Assembly (NCBI GenBank): GCA_003104905.1
Contig: PQAS01000048.1
Span: 1-64,000, forward strand
Length of the DNA stretch: 64,000 nucleotides
Origin: Candidatus Methanoperedentaceae archaeon
GTDB lineage: Archaea; Halobacteriota; Methanosarcinia; Methanosarcinales; Methanoperedenaceae
Reading direction: 5' to 3'
Part shown: positions 17,591-27,277 of the stretch, piece by piece
How the letters are laid out: each line of letters opens with the position of its first letter
How positions within the stretch are numbered: position 1 is the stretch's first letter
Translations under genes and position numbers: made by a program
The notes under the pieces: generated by a model
The model's database searches: none
What the model was told of the DNA's origin: nothing
What the model saw: the letters and a program-made list of their open reading frames with translations, nothing else

Positions 17591-19402
17591 TTACATTTCA
17601 ATCCGGGATAGTATCCCATGAAGTTTGTGAGGCGGAAGTTTATAGAATTGCACAAAGGCAGGCGTAAGCTTCTTGATCATAGAATATATCCTCCAGATAA
17701 CATTATCGGAAACGATATCTTCAAGACCATAGAAGATGGTCTTTTCCTCAATTCCATTTTCCTTTAATAGAGCTTCAACATCAACGACTTCCATATATCC
17801 CATATATATCTCAAATACCCTTAACCCATCCGCAAGTTCGCTCTTGAACGAGCCGGAAACGCCGTATGGATTCTCTGTTTTTATAAGGGAAACAATTATG
17901 TTGTCCTCATAAATGATATTATTATTGAACATGGTATTTGCCATGTAAGGTGGGATCTTTATTATTTCCCTTGCAAAGAAAAGGGCTGTGCCTTTTATTT
18001 TAGGCATATTCTTATATAATTCATTATATTCCTTAAGAAAATCATCAAGCAACATAGGCGAAATTGCCTTATACAGCCTTTTTTGCCCTGAAATATAAAT
18101 CATGATTATACTGAATGGAATTAAAGCCAGGAGTATTGACCAGTAACCGCCGTAAGGTATCTTATGGAGACTTGAGAGGAGAAACGCTATATCGATAATT
18201 GTGATAAAAATGGCGATAGTGAATTTTGACATTTTGTTCTTCAGGAAAAATATCCATGACATCATGATACCTGTCAGTACCATGTCTCCTGTGACAGCGA
18301 GGCCGTATGCTGCAGCAAGACTGCTTGATTCCTTGAATAAGATCATGACCATAAGAACTGAAAAAAGCAGGAACCAATTCACTGAATCTATATATATCTG
18401 CGACTGGAGCTTCTTTGATGTATAATCCACTTTGAGCATTGGCAAAATACGGGTCGTTATTCCCTGATACACGATAGAGAACATCCCGCTGATCATTGCC
18501 TGTGATGCGATCACCGTCGCAATAATGCTAAGCACCAGAAACGGTATATAAAGGACCTGTGCCTGGTGGAATATCATTTCAAAAAGTACGCTTTTTGCTT
18601 CGGGATGGCTGACCACATAAGCCCCCTGGCCCATGTAATTCAACAACAGGGTAACAAATACGAATTTCCATGCCTTCACTATAGGAACTCTTCCCAGATG
18701 ACCCATATCTGCGAACAGGGCCTCCCCTCCTGTGGCGCAAAGTATCACCTGGGAAAGCACAAAGAATCCCGGAATACCATTCTGCAATAAGAAAGCAATC
18801 GCATAGTATGGATTTATGGCTTTCATGACAGCTGGAACCTGAATAATTGAAACTATACCCGAAACTGCAAGCGAAATAAACCATATAAACATCAATGGTC
18901 CGAATGCCCCTGCAACTTTTTCCGTCCCTTTTTTCTGGACGCCAAAAAGGAATATCGCAATAATCGCCGCGATCATGACTAACATTTTTTGCCCAGTCCC
19001 TTCAAGTCCGGGGATCAATTTCATCCCTTCAACTGCACTGAGAATGCTAATTGCTGGTGTGATCACACCATCCCCGAAAAGCAGGGATATACCAATGAAA
19101 GAAAGGAGAGAAACAAATCCTACCTGTCTTCCTGACCTCAACATGGGAATAAGTATCTCACGAAGGACTATGGTTCCTCCTTCACCTTTCTGGCCAAGAT
19201 TCATCGCAAGCCATGCATATTCAATAGAAACAATTAAAATAAGTGTCCATATTATAAGTGACAGGATACCCAGGATATGTTCTTCGGTAAGACTTGTCAT
19301 TGCCAGGACGACTGTCAGGGTATAGATGGGGCTTGTTCCGATATCACCAAATACTAAACCCAGCGATCTTATAATTCCTTTAAAAGTTTCCCTGTCAAGC
19401 AT
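17591..19402 (-). CDS. kup: KUP-type potassium uptake protein (copy 1)
   Basis: 603-residue KUP/HAK/KT family transporter, which couples K+ uptake to H+. The hallmark GLVFGDIGTSPIYTL opens the protein and is followed by 12 predicted membrane spans (LLFGDGVITPAISILSAVEG, SQVILCATGGEALFADMGHLG), then a cytoplasmic C-terminal domain. A closely similar second copy starts upstream at 21390. The two differ mainly in loops and the C-terminal domain, suggesting an old tandem duplication. Confidence 0.95.
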   Translation of the reverse strand: MLDRETFKGIIRSLGLVFGDIGTSPIYTLTVVLAMTSLTEEHILGILSLIIWTLILIVSIEYAWLAMNLGQKGEGGTIVLREILIPMLRSGRQVGFVSLLSFIGISLLFGDGVITPAISILSAVEGMKLIPGLEGTGQKMLVMIAAIIAIFLFGVQKKGTEKVAGAFGPLMFIWFISLAVSGIVSIIQVPAVMKAINPYYAIAFLLQNGIPGFFVLSQVILCATGGEALFADMGHLGRVPIVKAWKFVFVTLLLNYMGQGAYVVSHPEAKSVLFEMIFHQAQVLYIPFLVLSIIATVIASQAMISGMFSIVYQGITTRILPMLKVDYTSKKLQSQIYIDSVNWFLLFSVLMVMILFKESSSLAAAYGLAVTGDMVLTGIMMSWIFFLKNKMSKFTIAIFITIIDIAFLLSSLHKIPYGGYWSILLALIPFSIIMIYISGQKRLYKAISPMLLDDFLKEYNELYKNMPKIKGTALFFAREIIKIPPYMANTMFNNNIIYEDNIIVSLIKTENPYGVSGSFKSELADGLRVFEIYMGYMEVVDVEALLKENGIEEKTIFYGLEDIVSDNVIWRIYSMIKKLTPAFVQFYKLPPHKLHGILSRIEM

Positions 19403-19572
19403 GATTTTAGTCTATCTGTTAATAATATCGACCCTTTCTCCCCTAAAAGAATCTTATTTCACTTTAATGTTTTCTAAAAAAAATCAAAGAAAATCCTGAA
19501 AAACCGAGGGAATCGATGAAGTTTTCAACGAGGATCAATTGCGCTCAATTATCAGACAACCTGTTGGGCAGT

Positions 19573-21390
19573 TCACATTTCAATCCTGGACAGTACGCCG
19601 TGGAGCTTATGGGACGGAAGTTTATAGAAAAGGACAAATGCCGGAGTATTTCTTTTGATAATTGAATATATATTCCAGATCAAATTCTCCGAAGCAATGT
19701 CTTCAAGACCATAGAAAATGGTTTTTTCTTCGACTCCTGACTCTCTTAAGATGGATTCAACATCAACCACTTCCATGTACCCCATATAGATCTCATAAAC
19801 TCTCAACCCATCTCCAAGCTGGCTTTTGAAAGAACCTGAAATACCGAAGGGATTTTCTGTCATTATAAGGGAGACGATAATGTTATCCTCATAAAGTATA
19901 TTGTTATTGAACATCGTATTTGCTATATAAGGGGGTATCTTTTTTACATCTCTTGCAAAGAAAAGGGCAGTCCCTTTTATTTTGTTTATATTATTATATA
20001 TTTTATTATATTCTTCAAGAAATACATCGAGATCCAAAGGTGAAAGGGCCTTGTATAGCCTTTTCTGACCGGATGTGAAAATCATAATTATACTGAAAGG
20101 TATTATCGCAAGAACTATTGACCAGTAGCCTCCATAGGGTATCTTGTGAAAACTTGATAACAGGAATGCCAGGTCAACAACTGTAACCGTTGCAGCGATA
20201 CAGGTTTTTAACTTATCACTTTTCAAATAAAATATCCATGTCATCATGATTCCAGTCAGGGTCATGGTCCCTGTAACGGCAAGACCGTATGCTTCAGCAA
20301 GCAGATACGATTCCCTGAAAATGAACATAACGGCCAGAACTGAAAATAATAAGAACCAGTTTACAAAATCGATGTAAATTTGAGACATCAACTCACTTGA
20401 GGTATAATCAACTTTAAGCATGGGAAGAACACGCGTTGTAATTCCCTGATACACTATGGAGAACATCCCGCTTATCATGGCCTGCGATGCAATGACAGTC
20501 GCAAAGATACTTATTATAAGAAATGGAACATAAAAAAACCGTGCCTGGTGAAATATCATTTCAAAAAGTACATTGTGCGCATCGGGATGCGCAATGATAT
20601 AGGCTCCCTGTCCGAGATAATTTAACAAAAGGGCAAAAAAAACAAAATACCATGCCCGGATAATTGGAAGTTTTCCAAGGTGTCCCATATCTGCATATAA
20701 TGCTTCTCCACCTGTCGCACAAAGAATAACCTGCGATAGCAGGATGAATCCTGTGATACCGTTTTCCACCAGGAATTCAATGCCAAAATATGGATTTAAG
20801 GCCTTTAGAACACTCGGAAAATCAATAATATTTATGAGTCCGGAAATTGCCAGTAGTGCAAACCACAGAACCATGACAGGTCCGAATGCCCATGCGACTT
20901 TTTCCGTTCCTTTTTTCTGAAATGCAAACAGCAGGATAGCGATAAATGCCGCTATGATAACGAGCGTATTTGTCCCTGTTTCCTCAAATCCGGGAATAAG
21001 GGTCAAACCTTCAACAGCACTGAGTATGCTAATTGCGGGTGTGATCACACCATCCCCGAAAAGAAGAGAGATCCCAATAAAAGTAAGCAATGTGACAAAT
21101 GATATCTTCCTGCCCGATTTCAGCAAAGGGATTATGAGTTGCTGGAGAACAATGGTCCCTCCTTCACCTTTCTGGCCAAGGCTCATTGCAAGCCATGCAT
21201 ACTCGACTGTTACCACGATAATAAGGGTCCAGATAATCAGGGAAAGAATTCCAATAACATTGTCTATTGAAGGAGAAATCAATTTCAATAGAAAAATAAC
21301 TGTAAGAGTATAAATGGGGCTTGTTCCGATATCCCCGAAAACCAGTCCCATCGATTTTATAATTCCCTTATAGTCATTTTTATCGAACAT
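19573..21390 (-). CDS. kup: KUP-type potassium uptake protein (copy 2)
   Basis: 605-residue paralog of the adjacent KUP protein, with the same GLVFGDIGTSPIYTL start, LLFGDGVITPAISILSAVEG and SQVILCATGGEALYADMGHLG motifs and the same length. It transports K+ with H+ across the cytoplasmic membrane. 170 bases separate the copies, enough for separate promoters, so they may serve different potassium or pH conditions. Confidence 0.95.
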   Translation of the reverse strand: MFDKNDYKGIIKSMGLVFGDIGTSPIYTLTVIFLLKLISPSIDNVIGILSLIIWTLIIVVTVEYAWLAMSLGQKGEGGTIVLQQLIIPLLKSGRKISFVTLLTFIGISLLFGDGVITPAISILSAVEGLTLIPGFEETGTNTLVIIAAFIAILLFAFQKKGTEKVAWAFGPVMVLWFALLAISGLINIIDFPSVLKALNPYFGIEFLVENGITGFILLSQVILCATGGEALYADMGHLGKLPIIRAWYFVFFALLLNYLGQGAYIIAHPDAHNVLFEMIFHQARFFYVPFLIISIFATVIASQAMISGMFSIVYQGITTRVLPMLKVDYTSSELMSQIYIDFVNWFLLFSVLAVMFIFRESYLLAEAYGLAVTGTMTLTGIMMTWIFYLKSDKLKTCIAATVTVVDLAFLLSSFHKIPYGGYWSIVLAIIPFSIIMIFTSGQKRLYKALSPLDLDVFLEEYNKIYNNINKIKGTALFFARDVKKIPPYIANTMFNNNILYEDNIIVSLIMTENPFGISGSFKSQLGDGLRVYEIYMGYMEVVDVESILRESGVEEKTIFYGLEDIASENLIWNIYSIIKRNTPAFVLFYKLPSHKLHGVLSRIEM

Positions 21391-21500
21391 GATTCAATAT
21401 CCATTAATGAATGATTTTCTCTAATTGATTTCATTCAAAGGTTTTAATGCTTTCCTAAACCTAAAAAAAGGGAAAAGAGAAATATTTCGAAGAAAAATGG

Positions 21501-22637
21501 TCATTCCACAAACGGTTTTCCAGACTTCAATATCACATCAGCAACTTCGGGTCTCATGGAATCCGCTGGTGGTCTCTTGCCTGCTTCTATCATCTGCCTC
21601 ATCTTTGTGCCAGAGAAATCCACCCTGTCAGAATGCGGACAGACCTTATCGTTTGATATGCCTCCGCACTTGTTGCAATAGAAGAATGACATAAAAAACA
21701 TTGGCTCAATTCCGATATCAGGGAACTCCTTGAATATTTCCTGTGCAGCAAACGGATGATAATAACTTCCCACGCCAGCATGGTCTCTTCCTATAATGAA
21801 ATGAGTGCAGCCGTAGTTCTTTCTCACGATAGCATGGAATATGGCTTCCCGGGGGCCTGCGTAGCGCATTTCAGTCTGGAAAATGCCAAGAACGACCCTG
21901 TCCCTGGGATAATAATTGTCTATCAGGACTTCATAGCTTTCGAGTATCACATCGTCCTTGAAATCACCCTTTTTCTTCTTGCCGATAACAGGATTTATGA
22001 AAAGCCCATCGACCATTGTGAGAGCGGATTTTTGAAGGTATTCATGGCCAAGATGTGCAACATTTCGTGTCTGGAATCCGACTACTTTTTCCCAGCCTTT
22101 TTCCTTGAAAAGATTCCTGGTTTCCCGGGGCTTCATCGCATATTTGAAATAGGGGGTTTCCGATTCGTTTATCAGGCTTATTTTTCCTCCAAGCAGCGTG
22201 TCATTCATGGAATAGGTCTTTGCCACACCAGGGTGGGCGGCATCGTTTGTCCCGTATACCTGCTCTGCGCAGGCTCTTTTTTCATAGCCATAGATTTCTT
22301 CTACCTGCATAATGGCTACGAGATTATTATCATTTTTAAGGAGAATTTCATCTCCTTCTTTGATATTCCTGTTATCAGTGTCAAGCACGATGGGAAGAGT
22401 CCATGGAAGGCCGTTTGAGAGGCGCTTGTTGTACAGTATGCTTTCATAATCATCCAGGCAGTTGAAACCTTCAAGGGGGCTGAACAGCCCGGAAGCGATA
22501 TTTTCAATATCTTTCATCAGGTCGTTACTGACCTGGACATCCTGGTATTCGGAAACCTGCTCCTGGATTTTATTTCGTTTTTGTTCTGTCAAAGTCCTGT
22601 CGATTAATTTTCCACCGTGAGGTTGTATTTGTGTCAT
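21501..22637 (-). CDS. sat: Sulfate adenylyltransferase (ATP sulfurylase)
   Basis: 378-residue ATP sulfurylase making APS from sulfate and ATP. It has an N-terminal PUA-like domain, the substrate motif QTRNVAHLGHE (usual QxRNPxHxxH), GRDHAGVG, and a CNKCG...CPH zinc-binding segment near the C-terminus as in archaeal and dissimilatory-type enzymes. No APS kinase domain. The genes for APS and sulfite reduction are on the same strand about 2 kb upstream (24417-26004), separated by unrelated genes. A TATA-like sequence lies near 22676. Confidence 0.95.
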   Translation of the reverse strand: MTQIQPHGGKLIDRTLTEQKRNKIQEQVSEYQDVQVSNDLMKDIENIASGLFSPLEGFNCLDDYESILYNKRLSNGLPWTLPIVLDTDNRNIKEGDEILLKNDNNLVAIMQVEEIYGYEKRACAEQVYGTNDAAHPGVAKTYSMNDTLLGGKISLINESETPYFKYAMKPRETRNLFKEKGWEKVVGFQTRNVAHLGHEYLQKSALTMVDGLFINPVIGKKKKGDFKDDVILESYEVLIDNYYPRDRVVLGIFQTEMRYAGPREAIFHAIVRKNYGCTHFIIGRDHAGVGSYYHPFAAQEIFKEFPDIGIEPMFFMSFFYCNKCGGISNDKVCPHSDRVDFSGTKMRQMIEAGKRPPADSMRPEVADVILKSGKPFVE

Positions 22638-22754
22638 TGTAATCCCAGATTTTGGCCTAAATTGTAATTGCTGAGTTATAATTGTTTGTTAATAGGCAAT
22701 GAATTTTGAAATATTCAGAATCTCTATTCAGAAGAATATTTGACTATTGAATGA

Positions 22755-23090
22755 ATGATGGGTTGGATAATAGATGAAAAAGATATGAATACCTTCGATA
22801 ATGTATCCGGGCAATATAGAGAAAAAGCAATAATTCAGAATACTGCAGCTTCAAATCTCTTTTCACTCATTGAAATACGAAAATCTGATAGCATAATCGA
22901 CATCGCCTGCGGACCGGGTCATATTACATACAGGCTCAGTAAAATAACAACTGGAAAAGTGACTGGCATTGACATTTCCGAAGGTATGATCCGCCAGGCA
23001 AGAAATCTGTATCCCGGGATAGATTTCAGGAAAAAAAGTTGATGTGGCGAAGTCAAGTATTAATAATATAACGTTCTTTAATTGCAGGTG
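22755..23090 (+). pseudogene. Truncated, frameshifted class I SAM-dependent methyltransferase
   Basis: The intact frame (22755-23042) gives 95 residues with the methyltransferase start and SAM motif I (IIDIACGPGHIT) plus motif II (VTGIDISEGMI), then stops right after DFRKK. At a run of seven A (23031-23038) a one-base shift continues as KVDVAKSSINNITFFNCRWYQ, which resembles the usual motif III/IV region. The rest of the domain (100+ residues) is missing because the Yip1 gene begins at 23098. It looks like a decaying fragment; a sequencing error at the A-run would not restore the missing half. Confidence 0.7.
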
Positions 23091-23097
23091 GTACCAA

Positions 23098-23688
23098 ATG
23101 GATTTCTATGAAAAAGTGAAAGGATTATTACTGGAACCTTCAAAGACCTTCGATGCTTTGAAAGATGAGCCTCTTGATGGAGCCTTAAAATATTATATTT
23201 GTATTGCTGCTATATATTCTGCGCTTTTTGCGCTTTTGCTGGGGTTTGCAGGTAGTCTTTTTGGTTCAATGATGGGATTTGGGAACCTGGGAATGATGAT
23301 GGGAGCAGGTGCAGGGATAGGCGCTGCAATAACATTTTTTGTTGTATTCATGGTAATGGCGGTCGCGGGTGCGTTCATAGGGGGTGCGATACTTCACATT
23401 TTCGTGTATATCGCGGGGGGAAGAAAAGGGTTGACCCAGACAATAAAGGCAGGAATGTATGGATCAACGGCGCCGTTATTGTTCGGGTGGCTGCCCATTA
23501 TAAACATTATTGCAGGGATATGGTCACTGGTTACGGAGATCATCGGAATACGACAGCTGCACGAAATCACGACGGGAAGAGCTGTCCTTGCCATGGTCTT
23601 ACCTCTGGTAATAACCTTCATTCTGGCCTTAGTTATTGCCGGGTTCTTTGTCATCGCTACCAATACTGGATTGCGTCCCCTCCCGTAG
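23098..23688 (+). CDS. Yip1-domain integral membrane protein
   Basis: 196 residues from ATG 23098, with AGGTGG seven bases upstream. The short cytoplasmic N-terminus (KVKGLLLEPSKTFDALKDE) is followed by about five membrane spans rich in Gly, Ala and Met, matching archaeal Yip1/YIF1-like proteins. Function in archaea is unknown; some are thought to act in membrane organisation. The frame is open further upstream only because it runs into the methyltransferase remnant. Confidence 0.75.
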   Translation: MDFYEKVKGLLLEPSKTFDALKDEPLDGALKYYICIAAIYSALFALLLGFAGSLFGSMMGFGNLGMMMGAGAGIGAAITFFVVFMVMAVAGAFIGGAILHIFVYIAGGRKGLTQTIKAGMYGSTAPLLFGWLPIINIIAGIWSLVTEIIGIRQLHEITTGRAVLAMVLPLVITFILALVIAGFFVIATNTGLRPLP

Positions 23689-23717
23689 AAAGAAAGTAAG
23701 CTTTTATATTTTCAAGA

Positions 23718-23740
23718 GGGTGGCCGGACAAGCGCCACCC
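23718..23740 (+). terminator. Stem-loop after the Yip1 gene
   Basis: GGGTGGC (23718-23724) pairs perfectly with GCCACCC (23734-23740) across a 9-base loop, 30 bases after the Yip1 stop. No long T-run follows, so a transcript-end or stability hairpin is more likely than a classical terminator. Confidence 0.45.
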
Positions 23741-24012
23741 TTGTTGAAATTGGAGAACAACCTATCCATTTATCCAATATTCAAAATGTATTTGGGTGAA
23801 TATATAGATTAGCTATAATTTTTATGCTCAGTATTGTCATAATGCGCACCATTGGGCAGGAAAATTATAAATATTATTATGATAATTGTAAGTATGAGCA
23901 GGCATTCTTTTTAATGTCACTCCCACACACCTATCCAACGCCTGCTCTATCCAACTCATATTTTTCAAGGGATAATAGGAAATATATATGTTTGAAACAA
24001 CTTGAATGAAGA
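23741..24012. other. Intergenic region with long-range inverted repeat
   Basis: No convincing gene. GAGCAGGC (23896-23903) is matched by GCCTGCTC (23940-23947) across 36 bases, and CTATCCAAC occurs twice (near 23931 and 23947). Upstream lies a very A+T-rich stretch that could hold a promoter. This may be a structured leader or small RNA ahead of the RHH gene, or an old insertion scar. Confidence 0.35.
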
Positions 24013-24375
24013 ATGAAGACAATAACGATAAGACTTGAAGACGATGTGTTCAATAAAATCGATGAGCAAAGGGGTACAATATTAAAAAGTGATTTTTATC
24101 GTGAATTAATTGAATACCACTTGAATAAATCTGAATCTGATTTGAATACTGATGAATACAGGAAACTTGAAAGTGAATACGAAAAACTAAAATCTGAATA
24201 CGAAGTATTTAAAACCGAATTGCAGCACACAGAAGCAATACGAAAAATTCAGGAAGAAAGAATAAGAGATCTTCAAAACCAGGTTGGTTTTTTGCAGCTT
24301 GAATTCCAAAAAGTGAGTGACAGGTTACTTCTTCCATCCCCTGAAAAGAAGTGGTGGCAGATATGGAAAAAATGA
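24013..24375 (+). CDS. Ribbon-helix-helix protein with coiled coil and Trp-rich tail
   Basis: 120 residues: an N-terminal ribbon-helix-helix DNA-binding domain (MKTITIRLEDDVFNKID ... YRELIEYHL, about 1-38), a long Glu/Lys-rich coiled coil (about 45-100), and a C-terminus ending PEKKWWQIWKK. The RHH part resembles antitoxin/CopG-type DNA binders. The tail closely resembles that of the RHH protein at 29781. No toxin gene is adjacent. Target and role unknown. Confidence 0.75.
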   Translation: MKTITIRLEDDVFNKIDEQRGTILKSDFYRELIEYHLNKSESDLNTDEYRKLESEYEKLKSEYEVFKTELQHTEAIRKIQEERIRDLQNQVGFLQLEFQKVSDRLLLPSPEKKWWQIWKK

Positions 24376-24389
24376 GGCTGCTACCTCAT
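24372..24389. terminator. Hairpin between convergent genes
   Basis: ATGAGG (24372-24377) pairs with CCTCAT (24384-24389) over a 6-base loop, starting within the stop codon of the RHH gene and between it and the convergent reductase gene (end 24417). T-rich sequence follows. A modest terminator candidate. Confidence 0.4.
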
Positions 24390-24416
24390 TATTCCATTAC
24401 TTGTTCTTAATAGATC

Positions 24417-25136
24417 TTACTTCTTCACGTTCCCAGCATGCAGCCCACATTCCTTCTTTGTTGCATCTTCCCACCACCAGCGTCCTTCCCGTTCATGCTG
24501 GCCTGGAAGCACAGGTTTTGTGCATGGTTCACATCCGATGCTTACAAATCCTTTTTCATGCAATTTGTTATAAGGAACATTGTTCTCTATTATATAATCC
24601 CATACTTGTTTCGAAGTCCAGCTGGCCAAGGGATTGAATTTTATCAGGTTTCCTGTGCCGAATGTCGGGTCTTTCTGAATGACAGGAACATTTGCCCTTG
24701 TTCCCGGGCTCTGGTCTTTTCTCTGTCCTGTTATCCAGGCATCTACCGTGTTAAGGGCGCGTTTCAAAGGATCAACCTTTCGCACATCGCAGCATTCCTT
24801 ATGACCATCCTTGTAAAATGAAAACAACCCTTTTTCTTTAACCAATTTTTCAGTCAGGTCACGGTTGGCGAAAAACACTTCGATCTGAATATTATAGGTC
24901 TTTCTGACCTCTTCGATGAACTGATATGTTTCAGGATGAAGTCGTCCTGTATCAAGTGAGAATACCCTGAAATCCGACCTTATCTTTTTTGCCATGTCGA
25001 TCAATACAACATCCTCAGCGCCGCTGAAGGATATGGCTATGTTCTTGAAATTCCCAAGCGCCAGCCCGAGTATCTCCTGCGCGGATTTATTCTCATAATC
25101 TTTAGCCGATTTTTCAATGTTAAGTTGTTCTGACAT
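24417..25136 (-). CDS. cysH: APS/PAPS reductase (CysH family)
   Basis: 239-residue PAPS reductase-family enzyme reducing (phospho)adenylyl sulfate to sulfite. The P-loop-like [14 protein letters not shown], the [15 protein letters not shown] motif and [13 protein letters not shown] are present. The pair of Cys in ECCDVRK plus GCEPCTKPV gives the four-Cys [4Fe-4S] set characteristic of APS reductases, so APS is the more likely substrate. It follows the sulfite reductase gene by 10 bases, forming an operon. Confidence 0.92.
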   Translation of the reverse strand: MSEQLNIEKSAKDYENKSAQEILGLALGNFKNIAISFSGAEDVVLIDMAKKIRSDFRVFSLDTGRLHPETYQFIEEVRKTYNIQIEVFFANRDLTEKLVKEKGLFSFYKDGHKECCDVRKVDPLKRALNTVDAWITGQRKDQSPGTRANVPVIQKDPTFGTGNLIKFNPLASWTSKQVWDYIIENNVPYNKLHEKGFVSIGCEPCTKPVLPGQHEREGRWWWEDATKKECGLHAGNVKK

Positions 25137-25146
25137 TATTTTCTCC

Positions 25147-26004
25147 TTATCCTAAAATATCCTTCCTGAATTTCTCAAATCCCACACGTTCAAGGCAATC
25201 CCCGAATCTTTCGCCTATTTTTGTATTCTTTTTTGACCAATCGATTATCTTCCTGAATATTGCCACTGTCTCCTGGTCAGATCTGGTAGCGGTTAACTCT
25301 TTTCCAAGCATCGGATGTCTTCCTATCTTTCCGCCTACAAAGATCTTTTGGCCTTTCCATTCCTCGATTATAAGGTCAGATGGGCATGCTCCGACGCAGG
25401 CTCCGCACAAATTGCATTTATCCCAGAGTATTTTTATTTTGTCATTTTCAAGAATGATCGCTTTTTCAGGACACATGAATGTGCATGTCCCGCATCCTGT
25501 ACATTCCTCAGTGTTTATTGCGGGCTTTAGCACTCCCATTACCCCAAAATCATTTTCCTGCGGTTTTGCGCAGGCATTTGGACACCCTGTAACCGCGAAT
25601 TTGATCTTTACCGGCATATCCTCGCCAAAGAATTCCTTATCAAGTAATCCGCCTATTCTATAGGTGTCGATGATGCCGTAATTGCATTCCGAATTTCCCG
25701 GACATGAAGTAATATTTCGAACCCTCGGACCGCATGAGCCTGGGGGCGTGCCATTATCTTCAAGTTCTTTTGTTATTATATCAAGATTGTGAATATCCAC
25801 ATTGGGGATCTGTATCCCCTGGCGCATCGTAACATGCACATTTCCGGTTGCGTATTTCCGGGCTATTCGGGCTACCCCTGAAAGCTGTTCTGATGTTAAA
25901 TTACCGCAGGGCATGCGTAACCTGACCACAAATAGATCTCTTTGCCTCTGCTTCATGTAACCGGATTTCTTTAAAGTTGCTATGTCAAGTTTTTCTAGGG
26001 TCAT
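25147..26004 (-). CDS. Small siroheme sulfite reductase with ferredoxin domain (Dsr-like)
   Basis: 285 residues. N-terminal sulfite/nitrite reductase half-domain with substrate Arg residues (MRQGIQIPN), then siroheme-[4Fe-4S] ligands SCPGNSEC (Cx5C) and TGCPNAC (Cx3C). A two-cluster ferredoxin insert follows ([24 protein letters not shown], about 165-215). The length and layout fit the archaeal Dsr-like/assimilatory-type (alSir) proteins and the catalytic half of F420-dependent Fsr. Together with cysH and sat it supports sulfate assimilation; the electron donor is not evident. AAGGAG precedes the ATG and a TATA-like sequence lies near 26029. Confidence 0.85.
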   Translation of the reverse strand: MTLEKLDIATLKKSGYMKQRQRDLFVVRLRMPCGNLTSEQLSGVARIARKYATGNVHVTMRQGIQIPNVDIHNLDIITKELEDNGTPPGSCGPRVRNITSCPGNSECNYGIIDTYRIGGLLDKEFFGEDMPVKIKFAVTGCPNACAKPQENDFGVMGVLKPAINTEECTGCGTCTFMCPEKAIILENDKIKILWDKCNLCGACVGACPSDLIIEEWKGQKIFVGGKIGRHPMLGKELTATRSDQETVAIFRKIIDWSKKNTKIGERFGDCLERVGFEKFRKDILG

Positions 26005-26201
26005 GGTGCTCCTTAATATATAGGTTGATATTTAAACAATTCTGATTCGTAAATATGCGGTGCTAAAATATACCTGATGGATGCGGCAATATTTGTTAAT
26101 ATCATTAGAATTGTAAACACCAATGATTGATCATAAAAATTTAGCCATTTGAAGAAAAAGTTTTAAGCTGTCTGATATTGATTATAGTTATTGTGGAATC
26201 A

Positions 26202-27188
26202 ATGCAAAACCAAATTCTCTGGCTTAACAGGAAAGAAGTTGAATCGCTTCTTGACATGAAAGGAGCGCTAAAAGTCGTGGAAGAAGCATTCAGGCAGCAT
26301 GGGCTCAAAAAAGTCCAGATGCCTCCAAAGCTTTATTTATATTTTAAAAACCACAATGGAGACCTGCGAACAATGCCCGGATATCTTGAAGAACAGGATA
26401 TTACCGGCGTAAAGATAGTGAATGTCCATCCCGATAACCCGAAAAAAGGACTTCCGACAGTGATGGCCCTTGTTATCCTGAATTCCACTGAATCAGGTGC
26501 GCCTCTTGCCATTATGGATGGAACGTATCTTACCGACATGAGAACGGGTGCAGCCGGCGGGATTGCCGTCAAGTATCTTGCCCGGAAGAACTCAAGAACA
26601 GTGGGCTTTGTGGGAACGGGTAACCAGGCGAAAAGCCAATTGCTGGCGATAAATGAAATGATAGATATACATGAGATAAAAGCCACGAGCGCGTCGGAAA
26701 AGGAGACCCTTGCATTCAAGGACGATATGGAACTGAGAATAGAATGTGAAATTGCACCTAAAAAAACTATCAGGGAAGTGTGCGATTGTGATGTTCTCGT
26801 AACTACAACCCCTTCAAGAGAGCCAATTGTGATGAACGATTGGTTATCGGAAGGTACTCATATCAATGCGATAGGCGCGGATGCCCCTGGAAAAGAAGAG
26901 CTTGATCCGCGGATACTGAAGAGATCAAAGGTCGTTGTTGATGATATCCAGCAGGCTTCACATTCGGGAGAGGTCAATATGCCAATATCCAGAGGATTAT
27001 TTTCTGTGAAAGATATTTTCGGTGAACTTGGCGGGGTAATTGTTGGGAAGAAGAAAGCAAGGATGAATGATTCGGATATTACCGTATTTGATTCGACAGG
27101 ACTTGCTATTCAGGATGTTGCGACTGCGAATCTGGTGTATCAGAAAGCATTGGAAGCAAAGATGGGAATAAAATTGCAGGAGTTCTGA
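26202..27188 (+). CDS. Alanine dehydrogenase / ornithine cyclodeaminase-family enzyme
   Basis: 328 residues from ATG 26202 (an in-frame TTG at 26178 is possible). The mu-crystallin/ornithine cyclodeaminase fold is shown by TDMRTGAAGGIAVKYLA, the Rossmann motif GFVGTGNQAKSQL, and INAIGADAPGKEELD. Archaeal members include NAD-dependent L-alanine dehydrogenase, ornithine cyclodeaminase and related imine reductases. Motifs visible here do not decide between them; alanine dehydrogenase is the commonest role in archaea. Divergent from the sulfite reductase operon. Confidence 0.85.
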   Translation: MQNQILWLNRKEVESLLDMKGALKVVEEAFRQHGLKKVQMPPKLYLYFKNHNGDLRTMPGYLEEQDITGVKIVNVHPDNPKKGLPTVMALVILNSTESGAPLAIMDGTYLTDMRTGAAGGIAVKYLARKNSRTVGFVGTGNQAKSQLLAINEMIDIHEIKATSASEKETLAFKDDMELRIECEIAPKKTIREVCDCDVLVTTTPSREPIVMNDWLSEGTHINAIGADAPGKEELDPRILKRSKVVVDDIQQASHSGEVNMPISRGLFSVKDIFGELGGVIVGKKKARMNDSDITVFDSTGLAIQDVATANLVYQKALEAKMGIKLQEF

Positions 27189-27277
27189 TCTTTCGGATTT
27201 CAGGAAGCATTTATCGGGACAGGGCAGATTTAATAAGGATGCAGAGGATATTCTGACCAAGAAAGTGAGAAAGTAAC

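Noticed and set aside
22755-23042. Functional short methyltransferase
   Set aside because: Only motifs I and II are present; the catalytic and substrate parts are missing, so it is called a pseudogene.
23837-24022. Leftward 61-codon frame in the gap before the RHH gene
   Set aside because: No ribosome site, no recognisable sequence, and it overlaps the inverted repeat and the RHH start; probably chance.
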